From an uncultured Eubacteriales bacterium (lineage in GTDB: Bacteria > Bacillota > Clostridia > Christensenellales > Aristaeellaceae): a stretch of 43,358 bases of DNA. The position numbers and the translations under genes are program-made. Below the pieces are notes generated by a model. That model ran no database searches, was not told where the DNA came from, and worked only from the letters and a program-made list of their open reading frames with translations. Positions 30,055 to 40,600 of the stretch are shown in pieces; position 1 is the first letter of the stretch, and every line of letters starts with the position of its first letter. Where the stretch lies: contig CADAKE010000015.1 of the NCBI GenBank assembly GCA_902788445.1, positions 1-43,358 on the forward strand. Direction: 5' to 3'.

Positions 30055-31365
30055 ATGAAAAAGACGCTTGCGCTGATCCTTGCCTGCGCGCTGCTGCTGA
30101 CCGCGGTGCCCGCGCTGGCCGCCACGGAGTACGACGTGACCGAGCCCATCACCATTGAGTGGTGGCACGCGCACGAGAGCCAGTTTGACGAGCAGATCGC
30201 CTACATGGTGGACAAGTTCAACGCCGAAAACGGCATGGGCATCACCGTGGTTCCCGTCTACAAGGGCGCTTACGCGGACATTGACACCGCCTTCCGCGCC
30301 GCGGACGCCGCCGGCGCCGTGCCCGCCCTCGTGTGCTGCAACACTTCCTACCCCGCCGCCTACGGCGCGGCCGGGCTGTGCGAGGTGCTGGATCCCTACA
30401 TCGACGCTTTCGACTACGACGTGGAGGACTTCGGCGAGGGCCTGCTGGCTTCCACCAGCTATGACGACGAGCAGATCTGCCTGCCCTACCTGATTTCCAC
30501 CCAGTGCCTGTATTACAACAAGACCGCCGCGGAAGCCGAGGGCATCGAAATGCCCAAGACCATCGACGAGATGGAAGCCTTCCTGGAAAAGGCCACCCTC
30601 TTCAACGAGGACGGCACCACCAAGCGCTACGGCACCGTGTTCGGCGGCTGGGACTACTGGTATCATGAAATGCTGTTCAAGAACAACGGCGTGCAGATCG
30701 TGACCGACGAGGGCACCACCGACGTGAACAGCGAAAAGAGCATCGAACTGAACACCAAGATCAAGGAATGGATCGACAAGGGCTACGCCTACTATGCCTA
30801 CGGCACCGGCGCATCCTCCAACATGCGCGACCTGTTTATCGCGGGCGGCGCGTTCAGCGTGTTCCATACCTCTTCCCTGTACACCACCTACGTCAACCGC
30901 GTGAACGCGCTGGAAGACGAAGCGGCCCGCTTTGAAGTGGGCATGGCCTGGCTCCCCGGCGGCAGCGACGGTGAAAGCTTCAAGAGCGAAGTAGGCGGCG
31001 CGGCGATCTTCATCCCCGCCAAGGCTTCCCAGGCGCAGAAGAACGCGGCCTGGCAGTTCATGATGTTCATGGCCAGCCCGGAAATCAACCTCTACTGGTC
31101 TGACAACACCGGCTATCTGCCCACCCGCGGCAGCGTGGTCGATCTGCCGGAATACCAGGAATACCTGGCGAAGAAGCCCGCCATGGACCCCATCATCAAG
31201 ATGGCTTCCTGGATCAACCCCCGCAACCAGAACCCCGCCTACAACAACTGCGGCAACCTGTGGCGCGCTGCCCTGGCGGCAATCTACAACGAAGGCGCTC
31301 CCGTGAAGGATACGCTGGATCAGCTGGCCGTGGAGATTCAGGCCGAACTGGACGCTGTGAAATAA
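30055..31365 (+). CDS. Sugar ABC transporter substrate-binding protein (UgpB/MalE type, family 1)
   Basis: A 436-residue extracytoplasmic binding protein. The signal peptide (MKKTLALILACALLLTAVPA, cleavage after ALA) is followed by ITIEWWHAHESQFDEQIAYM, the classic start of family-1 solute-binding proteins with the WWH motif. Also typical are GTVFGGWDYWYHEML, AGGAFSVFHTSS and AWQFMMFMASPEINLYWS. The ATG at 30055 has AAAGGAG 8 bp upstream; the longer open frame ahead of it covers the promoter. There is no N-terminal lipobox cysteine, so anchoring is uncertain. A hairpin at 31391-31421 separates it from the permease genes, as expected for higher expression of the binding protein. The likely ligand is an oligosaccharide or glycerol-phosphate-type compound. 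Confidence 0.92.
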   Translation: MKKTLALILACALLLTAVPALAATEYDVTEPITIEWWHAHESQFDEQIAYMVDKFNAENGMGITVVPVYKGAYADIDTAFRAADAAGAVPALVCCNTSYPAAYGAAGLCEVLDPYIDAFDYDVEDFGEGLLASTSYDDEQICLPYLISTQCLYYNKTAAEAEGIEMPKTIDEMEAFLEKATLFNEDGTTKRYGTVFGGWDYWYHEMLFKNNGVQIVTDEGTTDVNSEKSIELNTKIKEWIDKGYAYYAYGTGASSNMRDLFIAGGAFSVFHTSSLYTTYVNRVNALEDEAARFEVGMAWLPGGSDGESFKSEVGGAAIFIPAKASQAQKNAAWQFMMFMASPEINLYWSDNTGYLPTRGSVVDLPEYQEYLAKKPAMDPIIKMASWINPRNQNPAYNNCGNLWRAALAAIYNEGAPVKDTLDQLAVEIQAELDAVK

Positions 31366-31390
31366 CCGTTTCAGCATTGCATACCATTCC

Positions 31391-31421
31391 ATGGGGAGAG
31401 GAGAAACGCTCCTCTCCCCAT
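31391..31421 (+). terminator. Intercistronic hairpin after the binding-protein gene
   Basis: Perfect 13-bp stem ATGGGGAGAGGAG / CTCCTCTCCCCAT, 5-base loop, followed by TTCC and not a T-run. It is more likely an mRNA-stabilising or attenuating hairpin than a full terminator. Confidence 0.75.
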
Positions 31422-31458
31422 TTCCAATGAATCAGCCCGATCTGAAAGGGTGGCTCAC

Positions 31459-33171
31459 ATGAAAGAGGCAATGAACCTGACAGACCTGAAAAACCGGGAA
31501 AAGCGCCTGATTTCGCCGTTGCAGCGCAGGATCGGCCTGGTGCTGATCGTGCTGGGCTGCCTGGCGCTGGCGGTGGGCCTGTTTGGCTATCTGGCCGGGG
31601 ACTGGCAGATTCCCGCCCTGTCCGGCATGACGGATCAGGTGTTCATCGCGCGCGAGGTGGCGACCAGCGCGGGCACGGGCGTGACGGGCGCGTTTGACAT
31701 GAACGGCGAGGAAAGCGGCGTGCATGTGTTTTACGCTTCGCTGTCCGGGGCGGATGATTCCGTCCTCAACGTGTCGGAATTGGAAAGCGGCGAAACCAAG
31801 AAAGCGCTGAAAGGCGGCTCCCTCCAATTTCCCGCCACCAAGGAACGCATGACGCTGGTGCTGGACGAGGAACAGCCCATCGCGCTGGATAACGGCGTCA
31901 CCGCGAACAAGTCCGTCAAGTTTCCCGGCGCGGGCAGCAGCAAATACCGCAGCCTGAAAATGACGGTGGAAGGGCCGTGCGAGCTGAAAGTCTATGCCCT
32001 TTCGTCGCTGAGCGGCAGCGCGCGCCGCCTGGCGCTGTACAACAGCATCAACGGCCAGGAGGTCGCCTCCGCCATGGCCCCGGCGTTCAGCGCCGAAAAA
32101 ACGCTGGAGCCGCTGACGCTGCAAATCCCCGCCTCCGGCACCTATTACCTGTCCGTGAAGGGGGACATCCCCATCGCGCCGGTGAGCGCGATCATGAATT
32201 ACGCGGTGATGATCCTGCTGTTTGGCCTGCTGCTCATGTTCAACGGCGTGATGATGCGTATCCAGCGGGCGGAGCGGATGAAGGATCTGCTGTTTGTGGA
32301 ACCGGCGCTGATCCTGTTCCTGCTGTTTGTGTACTATCCGGTGATCGACCTGATCCGCATTTCCTTCACGAACATGTCCGTCCTCACCACCGGCAAGCAG
32401 GAGTTCATCGGGCTGGACAATTTCAAATGGATGTTTGACGGCGCAGGCACCCGCTACTTCTGGGAGAGCCTGAAAATCACGTCGGTCTACATGTTCTGGG
32501 AAGTGGTGATCACGCTGGTGGGCGGGATGCTGCTGGCCCTGCTCTTCAACCGCATGACCCGCTCCTTCAACGCCATGCGCGCCATCGTGTTCATGCCCAA
32601 GTACATTGCCGTGTCCACCAGCGCCGTGGTGTTCCAGTGGATTCTGCACAGCAGCATCGCCACGGGCATCGGGCAGATGGAGGGCATTTTGAACTACGCC
32701 CTGTCGCTCTTTGGCATCCAGGGCCCCCATTGGCTCATCGACGCCGACACCGCGCTGACCGGCGTGCTGATCCTGACCGGGTGGCGCGTGGTGGGCTACG
32801 CGATGATGATTTACCTGTCCGCCATGAAGGGCATTTCCCAGGATTATTATGAAGCCGCGGCCATCGACGGCGCGGACGGCGTGCAGCGCTTCCGGTTCAT
32901 TACCATTCCGCTGCTGGCCCCCACCACGCTGTTCCTGTTCGTGACCACGTTCATCGCTTCCATGAAGGTGTTCCAGTCCGTGGACGTGATGACCGGCGGC
33001 GGCCCCGGCACGGCCACCAACGTGATGGTGCAGTGGATTTACAACCTGACCTTCAAGGATTTCCACACCGCCCGCGGCGCGGCGGTGTCGCTGGTGTTCT
33101 TCGTGATCCTGCTGATCTGCACCGCCGCCACGATGCGCTTCTCCAACCGCAACGTCAACTACGACGCCTGA
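31459..33171 (+). CDS. Sugar ABC transporter permease (MalF/UgpA type) with a large N-terminal extracytoplasmic domain
   Basis: A 570-residue permease, about 270 residues longer than usual UgpA-type proteins. ATG 31459 is preferred over a GTG at 31450 on spacing to GAAAGG. Layout: one membrane helix (about 25-48), then an extracytoplasmic beta-rich domain (about 50-235, ending LQIPASGTYYLSVKGDIPIA, like a pre-peptidase-C or lectin-type strand pattern). A second helix follows, then the normal six-helix permease from about 280 (LLFVEPALILFLLFVYYPVI). The ATPase-docking EAA loop is YEAAAIDGADGVQRFRFITI. No ATPase gene lies nearby, so a shared MsmK/UgpC-type ATPase is likely elsewhere. The extra domain could hold the binding protein or sense substrate; this is inference. 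Confidence 0.9.
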   Translation: MKEAMNLTDLKNREKRLISPLQRRIGLVLIVLGCLALAVGLFGYLAGDWQIPALSGMTDQVFIAREVATSAGTGVTGAFDMNGEESGVHVFYASLSGADDSVLNVSELESGETKKALKGGSLQFPATKERMTLVLDEEQPIALDNGVTANKSVKFPGAGSSKYRSLKMTVEGPCELKVYALSSLSGSARRLALYNSINGQEVASAMAPAFSAEKTLEPLTLQIPASGTYYLSVKGDIPIAPVSAIMNYAVMILLFGLLLMFNGVMMRIQRAERMKDLLFVEPALILFLLFVYYPVIDLIRISFTNMSVLTTGKQEFIGLDNFKWMFDGAGTRYFWESLKITSVYMFWEVVITLVGGMLLALLFNRMTRSFNAMRAIVFMPKYIAVSTSAVVFQWILHSSIATGIGQMEGILNYALSLFGIQGPHWLIDADTALTGVLILTGWRVVGYAMMIYLSAMKGISQDYYEAAAIDGADGVQRFRFITIPLLAPTTLFLFVTTFIASMKVFQSVDVMTGGGPGTATNVMVQWIYNLTFKDFHTARGAAVSLVFFVILLICTAATMRFSNRNVNYDA

Positions 33172-33190
33172 AGAAAGGAGGCATACCCGT

Positions 33191-34570
33191 ATGTTCGCCA
33201 AGCTGAACAAAGAAAAGAAAATCGGCGCGGTCAGCGTGCTCGTGGGGTTTGCGTTCCTGCTGCTGGCGCTGCTGCTGATTCCCCTGAAAACGGCGGGGAG
33301 CGGAAAGTATTTCCTGCTGCCCATCGCCGCGGCGCTGATCCTCCTGCCGATTCCCTGGCTGTGGAAGGACGGCGTCCGCCAGATGAAGGAAAAGCCCCGG
33401 CTGGAAAGCCATTGGCGCCGGATGCGCCAGAGCGGTTTTTTCGATCTGCTGACGCTGCTCTTCCTCCTCGCCCTGGTCTTAGGCGGCTGCTGGCTCTTTG
33501 GCAGGCTTTCCTACCAGGCCGCGCTGCATCGGCACGCGCCGGGAGCCGCGACGCTGGAAGAAGCCCGGCTGCTGCCGGATTTTGTGGAATACAATTTCAA
33601 GCAGGATCTGAACCTGATCGCCAAAAGCTATCCCTCCTTCGGCTGGGCCGCGGTGATCGCGGCGGCGGTGGTGCTGGTGTGCGGGCTGTATATGCGCTTC
33701 GTTTCGCCCATCGTGCAGGCGGACGAGCATTTGCAGATCGTCCACAAGGTCTACCGCGTGGCGGCGCAGTACGCGGCGGCGATTCTGGTGGTCATCATCT
33801 CCCTGTTCCCGATTTACTGGATGCTGATTTCCTCCTTCAAAACCTCGGATGAACTGATGCGCGCCGTGCCCACCCTGTGGCCGGACACGTTCATCTGGTC
33901 GAACTACCCCAACGTCTTAAACAAAGCGCCATTCGGGCGGTACCTGGTGAACACCTTGGTCACGACCGTGATCATGATGCTGGGCGAAATGACCATCGGC
34001 GTCATGGCGGCTTACGGCTTTTCCAAGGGCCAGTTCAAGGGCAAGAACGTCTTGTTCATGCTGGTGCTCGGCGCGCTGATGGTGCCCATCCAGGTGACGT
34101 TCGTGCCGATCTATGTCACGATTTCCCGCCTGAACGCCATCGACACCTGGGCGGGCGTGGTGCTGCCCAACATGGTGAGCGCGTACTTCATCTTCATGCT
34201 GCGGCAGAACTTCATGGCCGTGGACAACAGCTACATCGAGGCGGGCCGGATCGACGGCCTGGGGCGCTTCGGCACCATCATCCACGTGCTCTGTCCCATG
34301 TGCAAGCCCACGCTGATTACCGTGAGCATCATCAGCTTCATCAACGGCTGGAACAGCTACTTCTGGCCCAAGATGGTCACCCAGTCCGAAGCCAGCCGCA
34401 CCATCGCGGTGGGCGTTCAAAGGCTGAAGGAAACCTACGCCGGGCAGTTCGTTTCCAACTACAATGAGATCATGGCCGGGGCCGTGATGGCCATCATCCC
34501 GATCGTGTTCCTGTTCCTAATTTTGCAAAAGTACATCATGACCGGCATGAGCAAGGCGGCCATGAAATAA
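33191..34570 (+). CDS. Sugar ABC transporter permease (MalG/UgpE type) with an N-terminal membrane extension
   Basis: A 459-residue permease, roughly 180 residues longer than usual. The ATG has AAAGGAGG 9 bp upstream and is 19 bp after the first permease. The extension (1-190) has about four hydrophobic segments: 13-31, 40-56, 85-104 and 150-168. The core starts near 192 with YAAAILVVIISLFPIYWMLI and SSFKTSDEL. It includes the EAA loop IEAGRIDGLGRFGTIIHVLC and ends with the usual IPIVFLFLILQKYIMTGMSK. Both permeases of this importer being extended suggests a matched adaptation of the complex. Confidence 0.92.
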   Translation: MFAKLNKEKKIGAVSVLVGFAFLLLALLLIPLKTAGSGKYFLLPIAAALILLPIPWLWKDGVRQMKEKPRLESHWRRMRQSGFFDLLTLLFLLALVLGGCWLFGRLSYQAALHRHAPGAATLEEARLLPDFVEYNFKQDLNLIAKSYPSFGWAAVIAAAVVLVCGLYMRFVSPIVQADEHLQIVHKVYRVAAQYAAAILVVIISLFPIYWMLISSFKTSDELMRAVPTLWPDTFIWSNYPNVLNKAPFGRYLVNTLVTTVIMMLGEMTIGVMAAYGFSKGQFKGKNVLFMLVLGALMVPIQVTFVPIYVTISRLNAIDTWAGVVLPNMVSAYFIFMLRQNFMAVDNSYIEAGRIDGLGRFGTIIHVLCPMCKPTLITVSIISFINGWNSYFWPKMVTQSEASRTIAVGVQRLKETYAGQFVSNYNEIMAGAVMAIIPIVFLFLILQKYIMTGMSKAAMK

Positions 34571-34582
34571 CCGGAAATGAAA

Positions 34583-34617
34583 CAGAGGGCAGCGGAAAAT
34601 CTCCGCTGCCCTGTTTT
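34583..34617. terminator. Bidirectional rho-independent terminator
   Basis: Stem GGGCAGCGGA / TCCGCTGCCC (34587-34596 and 34602-34611), extended by ACAG/CTGT, followed by TTTTTAT on the plus strand. It separates the importer operon from the convergent giant gene. Confidence 0.9.
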
Positions 34618-34621
34618 TATG

Positions 34622-37600
34622 TTATCGCAGAGGAAATCTCGCTTCGTGGGTTTTGCCGTCAGATACGAGCGTCACCCATCCGTCGTCGGATTTCACGCCG
34701 TCGAGCGTGGGAAACAGGCAGTCCGGCGCGGCGGTGAAATGGAAGTTCGCGGTGCCGAAGCGGTAAATGAGCGTGAACGGGCTTAGCTTTTCTTCCCGGA
34801 CAGGATGCAGCCGCGCCTTGTCCCCGCGCTTTTCAAAGCCGAGAAGCTCCGTCACGATCACCGAGTACAGCCAGGCGGCGCTGCCGGTGTACCAGCTCCA
34901 GCCGCCCCGGCCCCGGTTTTCGCCCGCGTACACGTCGCCGCAAAGGACGTAGGGTTCGGCCCTGTACACCAGCGCTGTTTCCTTTGTGCCGCTGTGGTTT
35001 TCCGGCAGGATGGCCCGGGCGATTTCCCAGGCCAGGCCGGTTTCGCCGACCTGGCACAGGGCCAGGATGAGCCACGGCACGGCGTGGGTGTACTGCCCGC
35101 CGTTTTCCCGCACGCCCGGCAGGTACGCGCCGATGTAGCCCGCGTTTTCCGTTGGGGCAAAGGGCGGGTCGAGCAGCTTCACGATGCCCGCTTCCCTGTC
35201 GTACAGCTTTTCCACCGCCGCCGCCAGCGCCGCGCGGGCGTGGTGCCGCGGCGCGCCGCCGAGCACGGCGAAGCACTGGCTGATCAGGTCAATCCGCTGC
35301 GGCTGGGTGTCGGGCCCGGCCAGCGGCGTTCCGTCGTCGTACCAGGCGCGGAGATACCACTGCCCCGTCCAGGCGCTTTCCGCGCCGTCCAATAGCTGCC
35401 GCCGCAAAGCCTGGTATTTCTCTTTGATCTCGCCGGGGCAATAGGGCGAAAACTCTTTGAGCGTCAGCGCGTAAAAGAACCCCAGCCACACGCTTTCGCC
35501 ATGCGCCCCGCCGACCCGGTTCATGCCGTCGTTCCAGTCGCCCGCGCCCATGAGCGGCAGGCCATGTTCGCCCAGCGCCACGGAATCCATTGCCCGCAGG
35601 CAGTGGGTGAACAGCGGTTCCGTCCAGGGCGTCACGTCCGGTTCCTCATAGCGGTCGGTTTCCGTTTCCCGCAAGGGGAGGGAATCAAGGTAGGGAATCT
35701 GTTCTTCTAAAATGCCGCTGTCGTCCGTGACCTGGATGTACTTCGCCGTGAGCCAGGGAAGGAACAGCTTATCGTCGCTGACGCGCGTGCGCACGCCGCG
35801 CCGGGGCGAATGCCACCAGTGCTGCACGTCGCCCTCCTTGTACTGGTGCGCGGCGCACAGAAGGATGTGCTCCCGGACGAACTCCGGCTCGGTGTACAGG
35901 AGCGCCAGGCAGTCCTGCAATTGATCCCGGAAGCCAAAGGCCCCGCCCGCCTGATACGGCCCGACGCGGCCCAGCAGCCGGGACGCGCGCGCCTGGTACG
36001 GCAGCCAGCGGTTCACCATCCGCATGATTCCTTCCTCGTAGGAAAACAGCAGCAGGCGCGACAGCCGGTCGCCCCAGAAGCCCCGCACACTTCTCGCAAT
36101 ATCGGCCGGGCTTTCGTTTAATAGATCGGCAAATGTCCGCAGGGCTTCCTCCGCGCTCCGCGCGCAGCCCAAAGCCAGCGTGATCCGGCGCGGTTCCCGC
36201 GGAGGCAGCACGATTTCCGCGCAGAGAAGAGCCACGCTGCCGACGCCCTGCGCGCTGGCAAGCAAGGCCGGAGGCACGTCCTCCCCCGCCATGCCAAAGC
36301 AGGAAGCGGAGGAAAGCGCCTGGCAGGAAGCGTTTTCCATCGCCGCCCAGGCAACGCCGGAAAAATCGCCGCTGTGCGCCGTCACCATCGCGCCGTTCAC
36401 CAGGCAGCGCGTGGTTTCAGGACGCTCGCCCAGGGCGAACCGCGCCAGCCAATACAGCTTCAAGCGCTGCTCCTTCTCGCTCCGCAGCGTGACCGTCCGA
36501 ACGCCATAGGGTTTTTCGGTGTGGGAAAATACAGTGGTCTGGCACAGGATTTGTTCAGCCATCGCGTGATAGGCGGCCATGCCCGGCTCATACACCGCCG
36601 CGCCTCGGGCCAGCGGCCAGACGCGGCTTTCCTCGTCCATGAGATAGATTTCCTCGCTGGGCACGCCGCGGTACACGTCGGGCGTCTGCCGGGTGACGCG
36701 GCCCAAACGGCTGTTGTCCACAAAGGAAGATAATATCCCCGTTTCGCAGACGAGGGTTCCGAAGCGCGTGCCGCATACCAGCTGGTGCCAGGGTACAGGC
36801 GCGGGCGCGTGGACGCAGTACGCTCCGTCGTGGGTGTAGCCGCCAAAGCCGTTGTCCGCCATTAGCTTTCCCGGAAGCACGGGGTCGGGAACGCTGAGGG
36901 GCTTTTCTTCGGTTCCCGGCAATGGAACGCGCATCGCATTCAATTGCGCGCGGATGCTTTGCCCGCCGCGAAGCGTGATCCGGGCCAGGCTTTCCAGCGC
37001 CAGCGCGTCCGTTTCCGTGCCCTCCGCCAGGAACACGCCGCCGGGCTGGCCCAGCATCCCACGGTCAGGGCTGACCTGGAGGCATTGCGTCACGCGGTCA
37101 TGGCAGGGCCGCTGATATTCTTTTTCCTCCGGGCAGAAAAACAGCAGATCAAACGCCACGCCACGCAGCCGCATCCAGGCGTGGGCGCGGAGCGCATGGC
37201 GAATCAGCGCCTGGCCCGCGCTTTCCTCCACGCGCACCAGCAGCACAGGCAGCGTGCCGGAAATGCCCCAGCGCCACAGCACGCTTTGCGGCGCGGGCGG
37301 GAACGCCTGCTGGTGCGGCTGGCCGGTGAAGAGCAGCGAGCCAACCATCTGCCGGCACAGTTCCATCGCGTTCCCGTCCATGCGCAGCATCCGGGCGGTC
37401 ATGGCGGCCTGAGTGGCGGCCAGCGAAAAGGCCGCTTGGACGCGGGAGGCGGAAACGCTCATTCGCTCCAATTCTTCCTTCGTTTCCGCGAACGCGGTCA
37501 CGAAATACACCGTGCTCTTTTTGTGCGCTGGAATTCGCAGGCTGACGGTGAGCGAGCAGCAGGGCGCGGCCACGTCCCCGATGCGGCAAGGTGTGTTTTC

Positions 37601-40600
37601 TTCTGTCAATTGGGCGGGCCGGGCATAGGTTCCGAGCCTGCCCAGGAACAGGAAGCGGTCGCCCTGGCGTTTGTTCACCAGCCCGTCCCCGGCGGCTGTG
37701 TGGCCGATAACGGGCATCCGGTCGTTTTCATCCCGGGGCAGGCGTTCCGACAAAAGGCCGTGTTCACCCCAGGGCGATATACGCACGGACAAGTCCCGGA
37801 AATTAGGATGGGCCGCGTCCACGGCCTCGGGGCTCTGGGCGATTTCCAGGAACGAAACCGCTTGCAGCCGCCTTTCCACGGGGCCGGGGTTCTCGATGCG
37901 CAGCGCCGTCACCGCCGCGCCGGTCAAGGGATCGACACAGCAAAGCTGGGTGATCTGCAAGCCCTCCCACACCGCCTGATACCGCACGGCCCCGCCTTCA
38001 AACACAGCGTTTCCCTGAACGGCGGGCCGGAGGAAGGCTTCGCTGTTTTCACCTTTGATGTAGACCTGCGGCCCAGTCTGCGCTCCGGCCTCCGGGAAAA
38101 AGCGCGTTGCCATCATGCCCTTGTGTTCAAGACGCCCCTGTCCTTGCGCGGTCAGCACCCAGGAAGTGCCCGCGCCAAACAGCGCGTGGGCGTCCACGGG
38201 CAGGCCGGGCCGGGCGGCGCGGCGGAGGGAAAAGGAGGAAGCCTCCGCCTGCCGGGGCGACGGAAATTCCCTTCTCCGGGCGGCGCGGGATGGCGCGCGC
38301 TCCAGCAGCAAATCCGCCTGCGCCTTCGCTTCCGGCGGGGTCATGAACGCCTTGACGAGCACATTGTCCCGCAGCGCGTTGCAGGCGGAGCACAGGATCA
38401 TCCCCTGGTGGTGCGCCATGTGGCTTTTCACCAATTGCGGCACGGCGTCCAGACGCTGGGGCGTATAGTCCGCCGCTTCATACAACCCGTGTTCATCCGT
38501 CCAGCCGAGCTTGATCATCCGCTTCAGGTTCTCCGCCGCCGCCCAGGGGAAGAAGGGCAGCGCCAGCATGGAGGCGTAAGGAGCGACTACTTGACCCGCT
38601 GTTTCAGAACTCCGCGCCAGCGCGGGCAGGCCGAACGCCTGATACTGGTAATTCATCTCCGGGTCGAAGGAGGCGTAGCCGCTTTCGCTGACGCCGAAGG
38701 GCCGTTCCGGATGGCTGCCCATCTGGGCGCGGATGGCGTTCAGGGCGCTTTCGCCCAGCAGCGTGCCGGGCGTGAGCGGCAAAAGGAGGTTCGGCATTAG
38801 GTACTCAAACATCGTGCCGCCCCAGGACAGCAGCGCGATTCCGCCGCCCGCCCGGGTGACCGCGCGGTTCAGGCGGGCCCAGTGCTTCCGCTTCACCTGG
38901 CCCAGCAGAATCGCCAAATAGGAGGTGAGCCGGGCTTCGCTGGCCAGGGTGTCGTAATGGGCGGCGGTGGGACGATTGGCTTCCGTGTCCCAGCCGATAA
39001 AGAACAGATCGGCTTTTTCGTCATACAGCGCGCGGAAATCCGCCCGCCGGGCCAGCGCGTCCAGTTGGGCGGGCAGTTCCGCAGCCTCCTCCGGCAGTTC
39101 GCCCAGGTGGTTCCGGCAGATTTGGGCACAGCAAAGCAGGCAGCCCGTCAGGTTGCCGCTGTCCACGGTGGAGACGAAGCCGGGCGAAAGCGCCTCGCCC
39201 GTTTTCAGGTCGTACCAGTTATAAAAATGACCGTGCCAGGTTTGCAGGGAAGATAAGGTTTGCAGGGTTTCCGAAAGGCGTTTCGCCATCTCCGCGCCGG
39301 TGATGAAGTTCAGTTCCCTTGCGGCACAGCAGGAAAGCAGGTACAGCCCAATGTTGGTGGGCGACGTGCGCAGGGCCGGGCCCTTGTCGGGGTCGGTCTG
39401 CACGTTGTCCGGGGGCAGGAAGCGGGTGTTTTCGCTGACCGCGTCCTCAAAGAAGCGCCAGGTCGCCCGCGCGGTTTGGCGCACAATTTCCTTCTGCGTT
39501 TCCGTCATGGAGCGCTGGCGGCTGGCAGGCGCGTCGAAGAAGCGGCGCAGCAACGGCGCGGCGATCCACACAACGCCGACCGCCACGCCCGGCGTGAAGC
39601 CACCCGGCTGTACCGCCAGCAGCAGCATGGCCGCGCCAGCAGCCAGATTCATGAACTCACAGGAAAAAGGAAGTTTGTTTTCGCCATCCGCCTGATCCGC
39701 CGTGACCCAGGAAAGCAGGTTTTTGCGGCTCACGAACTGCCGCCACAAAGCACGGACAATGGCGTCCAGCGTCGTTTGTGCTTTTGCGGGCAGCAGCAAA
39801 AGGCGCTGGCCCATGCCGCGAATCGGCCAGGGCAGGGCCAGGAAAAATAAAGCGGGCAGGTTCAGCCCAGTTCCCAGCAGCAATAAAATCCCCTGCGCGG
39901 CGGGCACCAGCGAGCGCCGCAGGTTATCCCAGATTTTGTGGCGGGACAGCCAGGAAAGCCGCATGTCCGCAAGGAAGGGAAGCAGCTGCCAGTCCCCGCG
40001 CGTCCAGCGGTGCAGGCGGTTCCGCCAGCCGGACAGGGCCGCGGGCGAACTGTCGGAAAGCGCGATATCCTCCGCCACGGCGCTGCCCGCGGTTTCGCCC
40101 TCGATCAGGTCATGGCTCAGCAGACGCCCGGAAGGAAGCCGCCCCTCCAGCGCTTTCAGCCAGCCCGCCGGAGCATAAATCCCCTTGCCGACGAAGGAGC
40201 CTTTGCCGAACGCATCCTGATACACGTCCTGGACAGCCAGGTGGTAGGGGTCGACCCCGCCCGCGCCGCCGAGCAGCTTCTGCGTCCGGGTGCGCACGGT
40301 GTCCGCGCTGATCTCCATGCGCGGCTGGATCACGTTCACCCGGCCGCTTTGCAGGGGATGCAGCATCGCGCCCACCAACTGGTACGCCGTCCCGGCGGGC
40401 AGGAAGGTATCGGCGTCCAGGGTGATCACATAAGCATAGCGGCCTTGCAGCGCCTGCCCGTCCATGGACATATACAGGAATGTGTCCCGGCACGCGCCGT
40501 CCACGATCAATCGGTTCAAGGCTTCCAGCGCGCCGCGTTTGCGCTCCCGGCCTGTGTAACGCCGCTGGCCTATATCCCATTTCCGGGCGCGGTGCAGATA

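Noticed and set aside
31432..33324. 630-codon minus-strand frame opposite the permease gene
   Set aside because: Antisense shadow, His/Gln-rich; the permease on the plus strand has all family motifs.
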